Assembly: GCA_947243795.1 (NCBI GenBank)
Contig: OX365931.1
Location: 806,001 to 870,000 of the forward strand
From: Saccharomyces uvarum
Taxonomy: Eukaryota > Ascomycota > Saccharomycetes > Saccharomycetales > Saccharomycetaceae
DNA length: 64,000 bases
Direction: 5' to 3'
Shown here: piece after piece, positions 47,415 through 54,768 of the stretch
How positions within the stretch are numbered: position 1 is the first letter of the stretch
Layout of the letters: every line of letters begins with the position of its first letter
The notes under the pieces: model-generated
What the model was told of the DNA's origin: nothing
Database searches by the model: none
Seen by the model: the letters and a program-made list of their open reading frames with translations, nothing else
Program-made: the position numbers and the translations under genes

Positions 47415-47499
47415 CAGGTTCCTTGCGAAGAATTAGCAGCGGCTATAAAAATATTATGTATATAGTGTGTGTGGAAGGATGTTATTAAATAGTTTGTGG
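47187..47499. other. ROT2-OM14 interval
   Basis: 313 bases: ROT2 promoter and OM14 3' end. The main feature is a GA microsatellite (listed separately). No gene seen. Confidence 0.65.
47383..47412. repeat. (GA)15 microsatellite
   Basis: Fifteen uninterrupted GA units, about 200-225 bases upstream of the ROT2 ATG. Such tracts exclude nucleosomes weakly and vary in length between strains. Confidence 0.95.
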
Positions 47500-47988
47500 T
47501 TACTTCTTGTCGAATCTGGAATAGTATTTCTTGGAGATCAGGCCGTCCAGGGTCAACAGTCCCAGGGCGCCCGCGGTTGTCGTCAAGACGACAGAGTTAG
47601 ACTTGCCCTTCAAGAACCGCACGTTGTGGTTCGCGTAGCCGTTGCACAGGTAGCACAGCACGGAGGAGTGCAGCAACAGGTTGACGAGGACGACCGGGTT
47701 TTGCAGTTCTAGAAGGCACGCTCTGGCCACGTCCTGGGTCTTGCAGATGAAGGCGTGCAGGTAGCTGCAGGCGGCAGCAGAGGCGTTGTTGAGATGCGCC
47801 TTCAGGTGCTCGATAGTGCAGTCCTTCTTGTTGTTGTGTGGGTGGCCCTTGTCTTCAGGGTGGGCGTTTGGGCTAGCGTTGTCGTGTTTAGCACTGGGGA
47901 AAAGCAGGATGGTCATGGCGGTGAATGTTAGTTAAGGGGAAGCGGGAAGAGAATGCGGGTGTGATGCGTGTACATACGTTGTGGACAT
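47500..47988 (-). CDS. OM14: Mitochondrial outer membrane protein Om14 (spliced, two exons)
   Basis: Exon 1 is 47988-47978 (11 bases, ATG TCC ACA AC), exon 2 is 47893-47500. Joined they encode 134 residues, MSTTAKHDNASPNAHPED..., exactly the length of S. cerevisiae Om14. Om14 spans the mitochondrial outer membrane, associates with porin and Om45, and acts as a receptor for ribosomes during cotranslational import. The N-terminal part is hydrophilic and His/Asn-rich. Hydrophobic segments are at about 70-90 (VVLVNLLLHSSVLCYLCNG) and 105-125. The C-terminus KKYYSRFDKK is conserved. The unspliced frame gives a wrong N-terminus. Confidence 0.95.
47894..47977 (-). other. OM14 intron (84 bases)
   Basis: On the minus strand it begins GTATGT, carries the branch site AACTAAC (47933-47927) and ends CCCCAG. 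The 11-base first exon matches the S. cerevisiae gene structure. Confidence 0.92.
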
Positions 47989-48227
47989 GGTATACGATGC
48001 TGGGGAGGGCAGTGGTGTGTTGTATAGGTGGGAAAGAGCCACGGCGGCGGCGGCGGTTTCGGATGGAGTGGGCCATTGATCGACACTTTATATACGCAGG
48101 GCCGATTGACGAGAGAGGAGTAGTGGCGGCGTCATTGGCCGCTGGCCCGGGGCGGCAAAAGGCAGGGGAAGGGGACGGTGAAAAACGCAGATGGGACAGT
48201 TCTGGAGAATTGTTGCAAGAGCAGAGA

Positions 48228-48270
48228 ACAAGAACAAGAACAAGAACAAGAACAAACAAGAACAAACAAG
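48228..48270 (+). repeat. AAGAAC/AACAAG repeat before YBR230W-A
   Basis: Tandem CAAGAA units, then two copies of CAAACAAGAA, ending right at the YBR230W-A ATG (48271). It would form an unstructured purine-rich leader. It also reads in frame with the gene as Glu-Gln repeats. Confidence 0.85.
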
Positions 48271-48471
48271 ATGAAAAGCGGATTGTACAGGTTATGGTGT
48301 GTGGCGGGTGCGGCCAGAGGCGTGGCCAGGGGCTCGTGGACCAAGGCGAACGCGGGCCTGTGCCAGTACGTGCACACGTCCAACGTGGTGGGTCGCTGGT
48401 CCCGCGACAGACAATGGGAGGCTGCCAGGGCCTTGTCGCAGCGGGTCGTCAAAGAGCATGCTGCCAAGTAG
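48271..48471 (+). CDS. YBR230W-A: Small conserved protein YBR230W-A
   Basis: 66 residues, the same length as the S. cerevisiae small ORF, with conserved ends (MKSGLYRLWCVAGAARG... and DRQWEAARALSQRV, HAAK). The N-terminal 25 residues are basic and amphipathic without acidic residues, like a mitochondrial targeting peptide. I infer a mitochondrial protein but cannot name a function from sequence. The frame is open upstream to 48178 but without an ATG. The gene is divergent from OM14, which is also mitochondrial, across 282 bases. Confidence 0.88.
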   Translation: MKSGLYRLWCVAGAARGVARGSWTKANAGLCQYVHTSNVVGRWSRDRQWEAARALSQRVVKEHAAK

Positions 48472-48624
48472 CGCAGTTAAATAGATAGATAGAAGTTTAC
48501 ATACATAGTGATTCTCCTTTCGCTTTATGAATGGACTCATTCATGCAAAGTCAAAGGAAAAAAAAAATAAAAAAATAATAAATGATAAAGGGCGAACGGA
48601 AAGACTAGAGAAACATCAAGCGGT

Positions 48625-49796
48625 CAAAAAGGAAAGCCGAAACGACTTTCCAAGTGCGAGGACCGCGACGTCTCTGACTTTAGAAACGGGATGTTAACCA
48701 TCGGGCCCCTTCCCCCGTGCCGCCTGGCTTCCCTCGATCCCTCCAAAAGACACGCCCCCATGACATAGTCGGTTGATAAAACCGGCCTTGGAACAGTGGC
48801 GACAGTCGCTGTTCCCGCCTCCCCCGGCAAACACAGAGCTTAGCTCCCCTCACAGCTCGTCTGCCAGTCTCTCTCTTTCTCTCTCCCAGAACCCCCCCCG
48901 CAGCGTCCTCGCCGTGCCTTCTCCTCCCCGGCAGACCTCCATTTCCATTCAATCGTATGAAAACTGTTTCTCTCTGCACGAAAAACAGAAAGACAACCAG
49001 AAAGGCGATGCGATCGCGGGATAGACACTGGCACGTTAGCAACAAAGCGCACCGGCCACGGCCCCCCTCACCATGCTCTTCCTCAGACCCAACAGCACTG
49101 CAGAGAGAACAGAACCGACTTTGGCCGGCCTTTGGGGAGTAAGCAAGCTTACCCTATTACATCAGGAAAGGCACCCGAAGATGCCTTTCCTGCAAACCAA
49201 AAACCAGCACAAGGCCAAAACATCCTCCCGCAGCCGCGGGCAAAGAAAGAACCGGTGAGAAGCACTGCAGACCAACGCGCCTCGTCCACACCAATGCATC
49301 CCCCACTAAAGTACCGCTTCTCCAGTTGTCCCCGCCATCGTGAAAACAGAAACAGAATCCACACAGATATAAACAGTCCGGTAAGACAGGAAAGAGGGCG
49401 CGGCAAAAACACACGCAGACAGAAAAAAGGAAGCAAAAAAAAAGAGACACACAGAAACCCCCGCAAAGAAAATGCCCGGTGCTCTTGGGAAAAGGCGGAA
49501 GCAACAACCTTAAGCCGCCACCGCTCCAAAAACCAGTTTCGAAAAACCATCATAAAGACGCGCTATGGAAAAACCATAAGCGAGGAAAATATGGCAGCAC
49601 AGAGTAGTAAGACCCGACATTAGCGGCAACAGCCCGCTTGGAAAGTCTCTCCCCGTCCATTTTATTATTTTGAGTGCCAAAAAATGTGTATTGTAACAAA
49701 GTAAAAGGTAATGAGCCTCATTGAGGTCATTTCAGTTGTTACACTGAAAAGAACAGATACTACACTTGATCTAAGCCAAAAGGCAAAGAGATTCGT
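48625..49796 (-). ncRNA. LSR1: U2 spliceosomal snRNA (LSR1/SNR20)
   Basis: Minus strand. The 5' end reads ACGAATCTCTTTGCCTTTTG at 49796, the invariant U2 start. GTAGTA, which pairs with the intron branch site, is at 49763-49758 (nucleotides 34-39). The Sm-type site ATTTTTTGG is at 49685-49677 (about nucleotide 112). The yeast RNA is about 1175 nucleotides because of a large fungal insertion, against about 190 in animals. I set the 3' end near 48625, at a hairpin-like GGAAAG...CTTTCC segment; this limit is approximate. It acts with PRP5 (same window), which remodels U2 before branch-site binding. Confidence 0.93.
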
Positions 49797-49880
49797 GGGG
49801 ATTTAAAAAATGAAATTCGAAAAAAAAACACTTGCAAGAACAACACACACAGCTCATCGGTTGAAAAAGAACAAGCGGTC

Positions 49881-49890
49881 CTTTTTATAT
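49881..49890 (-). promoter_or_regulatory. TATA box of the U2 snRNA gene
   Basis: On the minus strand ATATAAAAAG lies 85-94 bases upstream of the U2 5' end, within the usual yeast TATA-to-start distance. Confidence 0.6.
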
Positions 49891-49964
49891 GTTTGTCTAA
49901 AGGGCCCATGGGAAGCGCAGCGAAAAAGAAATGCGAAAAAAACTGCTGCGGCGTTTTGCCACCC

Positions 49965-49977
49965 ACACCCACACCCA
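49965..49977 (+). promoter_or_regulatory. Rap1-like repeat upstream of U2 snRNA
   Basis: ACACCCACACCCA matches 12 of 13 positions of the Rap1 consensus, about 170-180 bases upstream of the U2 start. It sits in a run of CACCCA repeats, so the match may reflect simple repetition. Confidence 0.35.
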
Positions 49978-50076
49978 CGCGCGTTTTTGCATCACACCCG
50001 ACGGCAACGAAGACCTCGGCGGTTAAAATAAAACAAACAAAAAACATAACTATACACATACACAAACACAAACACA

Positions 50077-51033
50077 CTAGGACGCGCCGTCCTCCTGCTG
50101 TTGCTGCTGCGCAAGCTGCTGACGGCGCAGCTCGCGGTAGCGCTCGTCCTCCGCGGAGCCGACCCGCTGCAGAAACTCCTGCCGCGCCAGGAACCCGTCC
50201 TTGTTGTGCAGCACCAGCTCGTCGTTGAGCCCGGCGCGGTCCACGTAGCTTGCCCAGTCCAGCTGCGACTTCTCCAGCGTCGTCAGCTTGGGCCGCAGCC
50301 CGCCGGAGATGATCTGCTCCAGTAGCGGCGGGCGCTTTAGCGGCCGCCGCAGGCGCAGACGAGTCTCACCATCGGCATTGGCATTGCTGCTGGGGCCGGC
50401 GACCCTCTTGTTCGGCGCCGGCGCAGCCTGCTTGAACTTCAAGCTGTTCAAGTGCTCCTGGCCCTCTGCGCTGCTGCGGGCGACCCACTTCTTTTCGTGG
50501 ACCGTCTCGCCTGCAAACTTGTAGCTTCGCTCGATCAGGATCTTGTCCTCCTGCCACTGCGACTGCGACTGCGACTGCGACTGCGACTGCGGATCTGCGC
50601 TGGGCAGCGATACTGCAGGCTTCGGCGTCGCCGCCGAAGCCTCGCTGCCCAGCACGGAGCCCACCTCGCCGGCCCTGCTGGAAAGACGGTTGCGGCTGGC
50701 CCGCTGCAGCTCCTCCCAGATGCTGTCCACCTTGGCCGGGATCGTCTCGACCGCCAGCGTCTCGTACTTGTGCGTCCTTGCGTACTCCTCCTCCTCCTGC
50801 CGGGCCCTTCTCGTCTTGACCAGGCCGCCGCTCTCGCTCTCTATGCGCGAGTAGTCCACTTTGCCGCGGCCCACGTCCCGGTCTCTGTCGTCCTCGTCGT
50901 CGTCCTCGTCGCCGCTGCCGTCCCCGGACTTCTCGCCTTCCGGCTGGAAGTCGTCGTCTTCATCCTCTATGTAGCCATCCTCGGCGTCGTCTGCGTTCAG
51001 TAAGTCCTTCTCCTTCTTCTCTGTGTCTAACAT
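50077..51033 (-). CDS. SWC5: SWR1 complex subunit Swc5
   Basis: 318 residues (303 in S. cerevisiae). Swc5 is needed for the SWR1 complex to exchange H2A for H2A.Z. The N-terminal part is very acidic (EDGYIEDEDDDFQPEG, GDEDDDEDDRDRD), the histone-binding region. A Gln-Ser repeat lies near 150. The C-terminal BCNT domain (about 190-300) has LNSLKFKQAAP, RLRRPLKRPPLLEQI and SQLDWASYVDRAGLNDEL. The gene is unusually GC-rich for yeast (43 of 60 at 50101-50160). The extra length comes from the repeat and other low-complexity parts. Confidence 0.94.
   Translation of the reverse strand: MLDTEKKEKDLLNADDAEDGYIEDEDDDFQPEGEKSGDGSGDEDDDEDDRDRDVGRGKVDYSRIESESGGLVKTRRARQEEEEYARTHKYETLAVETIPAKVDSIWEELQRASRNRLSSRAGEVGSVLGSEASAATPKPAVSLPSADPQSQSQSQSQSQWQEDKILIERSYKFAGETVHEKKWVARSSAEGQEHLNSLKFKQAAPAPNKRVAGPSSNANADGETRLRLRRPLKRPPLLEQIISGGLRPKLTTLEKSQLDWASYVDRAGLNDELVLHNKDGFLARQEFLQRVGSAEDERYRELRRQQLAQQQQQEDGAS
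50561..50590. repeat. (GACTGC)5 hexamer repeat in SWC5
   Basis: Five perfect GACTGC units with one degenerate unit on the left. On the coding strand they encode alternating Gln-Ser. Confidence 0.95.
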
Positions 51034-51343
51034 TCTGTGGCCGTCCTTCTCGGTTCCGAGTCTTGTCTTTCAATATCAATAGTGTTTCTCCCTCGTGCTT
51101 TTTCATTTTTATTTTCATTTTCTGTTTTTCCGCTGTCTAATTCACCTTGTTTTTGTTTTTCCCCGATACGGTACTTACACGAAATATCATGATACAAAAG
51201 AAAACACGTACGTACGGTCAACGATAAGTACACATGAAGCCGTAAGCCGCCTCTGGCTCTCAATAACCATATTCGTATCCACACCCGATCCAGCCATTGC
51301 AATTGGCAGCCGCACACTAGCAACAGAACTCTCGCACGCTATT
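51034..51343. other. SWC5-PBP2 divergent promoter
   Basis: 310 bases. The left part has T-rich tracts (TTTTCATTTTTATTTTCATT). The PBP2 frame is open through most of the interval from a non-ATG codon, but the first suitable ATG is at 51344. No other gene. Confidence 0.65.
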
Positions 51344-52636
51344 ATGTCCACACAGACTACAAAACCACCTCTCACTACTACTACTGCTGCTGCTGCTGCT
51401 ACTGCTGCTACTGCTGCTACTGCACCAGCAGTGGGTGCCGCCGTGCTGGACTCCCCCAACGTTCTCAAAAGAAAGAAGGGCGAGGACACTAACGAGGAGC
51501 AACTGGAGGCAGAGATCAAACGGGTGGCCCTCGACGACGCAGAGGACCACTCCGACAGCGAACACTACCCCGCCGATAACGCTCCCTTCCACGTGCATTT
51601 GCGGATGCTATGCCTCGTAAAACACGCCTCGCTGATAGTGGGACACAAGGGTGCCACCATCTCCAAGATAAAAACAGAGACCTCTGCCAGAATAAACGTC
51701 TCGAACAACATCAGGGGCGTCCCTGAAAGAATCGTCTACGTGCGAGGCACCTGCGATGACGTGGCCAAGGCCTACGGCATGATAGTGAGGGCGCTGCTCG
51801 AAGAGCAGGACAGTGAAGACGAAGACGAAGACGCCGAGGTCTCCGTCAACCTGTTGATACCTCACCATCTCATGGGCTGCATCATCGGGAAGCGCGGGTC
51901 CCGCCTAAGAGAAATCGAGGACCTAAGCGCTGCCAAGCTGTTCGCGTCCCCGAACCAGTTGCTGCTGTCCAACGACCGGATCCTGACCATCAACGGCGTG
52001 CCCGATGCCATTCACATCGCCACCTTCTACGTGGGCCAAACCCTGTTGAACTTCCAGATGGAGTCTCCACAAAAGAAACTTAAAAGATCTATTTTCTACC
52101 AGCCCACCCAGTTCAACTCGGTGTTGGTAGACCATAGCCACCCGAACGCCGTTCTCCACCAGAGAAACCATCAGTACCACCCAAACGATAAACCGCTCTC
52201 CAGCAGACCAAACAGAAGGATCTCCGTATCGTCAACCCTGTTGAGCACGGGGCCTCCACAGTATACCACTGCCAGCGCAGCAAACGCCACGGCATTCCAA
52301 CCGAATTTCGTCATCCCCAACGTAAGGATCCTGGACGGGCCTGTCATCAACCCGGGCCCGAACAATCATCTGTCAATGAGCCTTGTACAGCAAGAAATCT
52401 TCATAGACGAGTCTTTCGTCGGAAACGTCATCGGCAAAGATGGCAAGCACATAAACTCCGTCAAAGAGTCCACAGGCTGCTCCATTATCATACAGGACCC
52501 AGTGGAGGGCTCCCCCGAGAGAAGACTGTCCATAAGGGGCACGTTCATGGCTTCCCAAGCTGCTATTATGCTGATCAGCAACAAGATCGAAATTGATAGA
52601 TTAAACGCCGAACGCAAAAGAAGATCGCCTCTCTAA
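51344..52636 (+). CDS. PBP2: KH-domain RNA-binding protein Pbp2
   Basis: 430 residues (413 in S. cerevisiae). A Pab1-binding-protein-binding, hnRNP K/PCBP-like protein with three KH domains. The GxxG loops are visible: IVGHKGATISKIK, IIGKRGSRLREIE and VIGKDGKHINSVK. S. cerevisiae Pbp2 interacts with Pbp1 and affects telomere length. I chose ATG 51344 (MSTQTTKPPLTTTT) as in the ortholog. A Thr/Ala run coded by ACT/GCT triplets (51374-51430) follows the start and is likely the source of the extra length. GC-rich coding, like SWC5. Confidence 0.95.
   Translation: MSTQTTKPPLTTTTAAAAATAATAATAPAVGAAVLDSPNVLKRKKGEDTNEEQLEAEIKRVALDDAEDHSDSEHYPADNAPFHVHLRMLCLVKHASLIVGHKGATISKIKTETSARINVSNNIRGVPERIVYVRGTCDDVAKAYGMIVRALLEEQDSEDEDEDAEVSVNLLIPHHLMGCIIGKRGSRLREIEDLSAAKLFASPNQLLLSNDRILTINGVPDAIHIATFYVGQTLLNFQMESPQKKLKRSIFYQPTQFNSVLVDHSHPNAVLHQRNHQYHPNDKPLSSRPNRRISVSSTLLSTGPPQYTTASAANATAFQPNFVIPNVRILDGPVINPGPNNHLSMSLVQQEIFIDESFVGNVIGKDGKHINSVKESTGCSIIIQDPVEGSPERRLSIRGTFMASQAAIMLISNKIEIDRLNAERKRRSPL
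51374..51423 (+). repeat. ACT/GCT trinucleotide tract in PBP2
   Basis: A run of ACT and GCT triplets coding Thr and Ala near the Pbp2 N-terminus. Typical length-variable coding microsatellite. Confidence 0.85.
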
Positions 52637-52889
52637 AGACTGCTAGTCTGGAGTGGACCTAAAGAATGGGGAAAGAAATCAAAACTAGTACGTATCATAT
52701 AGAAAATGTGTATGCAAAATCAATTTTTCTTTGTAACAATTTCATTGATATGCCTCTTTGGTAGTTATTTTTTTTCCCGCTACGCGCTGACTACTGGTAA
52801 ATAAAGAACCTAAAAGCACATACGACAAGAGCTTCAATTGACACTGGCTGGAGACAGGGCGGAATCATACTCAGCACGATAGCCTCACC

Positions 52890-53174
52890 ATGGAGCATAC
52901 CCTTTCGCCCTTACAACAGGAAGTACTGAACAAATACAAGCAGCTTTTGCTGGATCTGAAAGCACTCGACGAAACAATCAAGCAGCTAAACCATTCGCAA
53001 CATCGACAACAGCACGAACAACAGATCACCGTGTCGCCTGATGAAATTTTACAGGAAATGAGAGACATTGAAGTCAAGATCGGGCTAGTGGGAACGCTGC
53101 TGAAAGGTAGCGTGTACTCGCTCATTTTGCAAAGAAAACAAGAATTGGAAGCTTTGAACCGTTCTAATAGTTGA
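52890..53174 (+). CDS. DAD3: DASH/Dam1 complex subunit Dad3
   Basis: 94 residues, equal to S. cerevisiae. Dad3 is one of ten small subunits of the Dam1/DASH ring that couples kinetochores to microtubule plus ends. The protein is helical with heptads ([19 protein letters not shown]) and has the conserved block [20 protein letters not shown] followed by [16 protein letters not shown] Gln/His-rich loop lies between. The ATG at 52890 is the only reasonable start. Confidence 0.96.
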   Translation: MEHTLSPLQQEVLNKYKQLLLDLKALDETIKQLNHSQHRQQHEQQITVSPDEILQEMRDIEVKIGLVGTLLKGSVYSLILQRKQELEALNRSNS

Positions 53175-53307
53175 TTGGTGTGCGACGAGTGTTCCTGGTG
53201 CTCTATTTTCACGGCAGGCTGTGTTTTGTAACAATATATTATGTATAAACTTATACAAAAGAAAGGTTGATTAGATTTAAGGTATTTACGCATAAGTATA
53301 TATATCC

Positions 53308-54462
53308 CTAAATTGTATAAATGACAATCTTACCGTCTAACCCACACGAAGAAACTTGCGTGACTTGGCCATCGGTCCCTGCGAACGGTCTCAACTCCAC
53401 AATCGCATTTTCATGTGCGCTTTCTTGAACATCAGTGCTAACTTTACCTTTCAAATCCAGCTCTTTGAACTTTCTCAACGCAGAGATACCAAATGTTGCG
53501 TTCTCTTCACCGTCTCCCTCTAACTCGTTGTTGTTGCCTACCCCTGTCAAGGCAGATGACTTGCCATTATCGGCTTTGTCTAGGTTCTTGGCAAACTTCC
53601 AGCCTTCAGAGGCTTCGCTGAACAATACCGGGTGACAAGAATACCCCCCACAAATAATCTCATGGTCGTTGATCCACACTAAAGATCTGTATGGTAGGCC
53701 CTCTGGAGCATTTACAGATTGTACTGCCGATTGAGAATTGACAACATTCAAAGTACCATCGTGCGCTACATACGCGATCCTTTCCATCTGACTTCTCCAC
53801 TTCACATCATGGATGTAAGCACCGTTATACCATTCCTTGATCGAGGAACCAAACGGAAATTTTTGGCCCCAGGGAGATCCGGCTACGGATTCCTTGGAGT
53901 CCAAACCCTTGATAAATCCACTGAAAACACGCATGAACCCATCAGTACCACCGGCAGCCAATAGTACACCATTGTCGTGCCACGACAAACAGTTGACGGT
54001 AGACTTGATGGGCTTCTTGATGTGCTTGGAGACCCACCAGTTATTTTCGTGTTCGTAATAACAAACGGCAATGACTCTAGCACTGGACCCCACAGCAAAC
54101 TTGTACCCACTTGGTGCCCATGTGACTGAAGTGGCGGCTCTGTTGATACGTAGAAGCACTAAAGTGGGTTTGTAGGTCCCGTTACTCAATGGCTCCCAAA
54201 CGTAAGCATTACGGTCTTGAGAACAGGTCACAATACGGCCATGAACAGAAATGTCCACCGCGGTGATGGTCTTGTCATGGTCTTTCAAAGTGGCAAATAA
54301 AACAGGGGGCTTGTTTCCTGAAACTTTATACACCAAACAATCCGTTTCACATGTAATGGCCAAGACGGATCTATCTTGGGAAAAGCAATGGGAATATATT
54401 GGCGCCTTGACCAATTTGTAGACGGCAACAACAGATTTATCCTTGGACTTGGAAAACGACAT
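53308..54462 (-). CDS. ARC40: Arp2/3 complex subunit Arc40 (WD40)
   Basis: 384 residues, equal to S. cerevisiae. Arc40 (ARPC1) is the WD-repeat subunit of the Arp2/3 complex that nucleates branched actin at cortical patches. The sequence is a seven-bladed propeller; blades show TVNCLSWHDNGVLLAAGGTD, AVDISVHGRIVTCSQDRNAY and VTWAPSGYKFAVGS. A polar insertion at about 295-345 corresponds to the family's inserted arm. It ends GLDGKIVIYTI. It is divergent from VHC1. Confidence 0.97.
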   Translation of the reverse strand: MSFSKSKDKSVVAVYKLVKAPIYSHCFSQDRSVLAITCETDCLVYKVSGNKPPVLFATLKDHDKTITAVDISVHGRIVTCSQDRNAYVWEPLSNGTYKPTLVLLRINRAATSVTWAPSGYKFAVGSSARVIAVCYYEHENNWWVSKHIKKPIKSTVNCLSWHDNGVLLAAGGTDGFMRVFSGFIKGLDSKESVAGSPWGQKFPFGSSIKEWYNGAYIHDVKWRSQMERIAYVAHDGTLNVVNSQSAVQSVNAPEGLPYRSLVWINDHEIICGGYSCHPVLFSEASEGWKFAKNLDKADNGKSSALTGVGNNNELEGDGEENATFGISALRKFKELDLKGKVSTDVQESAHENAIVELRPFAGTDGQVTQVSSCGLDGKIVIYTI

Positions 54463-54768
54463 TAGGAGACTCTCAACTAATATACTCTTTGGTATGTTTA
54501 CTTCTTCTTTCCCCCATCCTGTCTTAGGAAACTGTCTAATTTCTCGACCAAAATGAGCCTTATTTAACCCTTTTTCAGTTTAGGCAAGGTGCGGGCGGGT
54601 GACAGGCAGAATCTGATAGTGATGCTATTGATAGAGGGATGCATTATCATTATCGCTTTCGATGAATAGTCATTGAATTCAAGAGGTGATCGTGTTTACT
54701 ATTGAAGGTGTCTAAGAGACCGTATTTGTTTGCCAACTTATACTAAATAGGCGTCCTTCGTGGAATTA
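54463..54768. other. ARC40-VHC1 divergent promoter
   Basis: 306 bases between two divergent genes. A GC-rich motif GGTGCGGGCGGGTGAC lies at about 54590-54603. The VHC1 frame begins with a GTG three codons before its ATG, with no ATG upstream. Nothing else seen. Confidence 0.65.
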
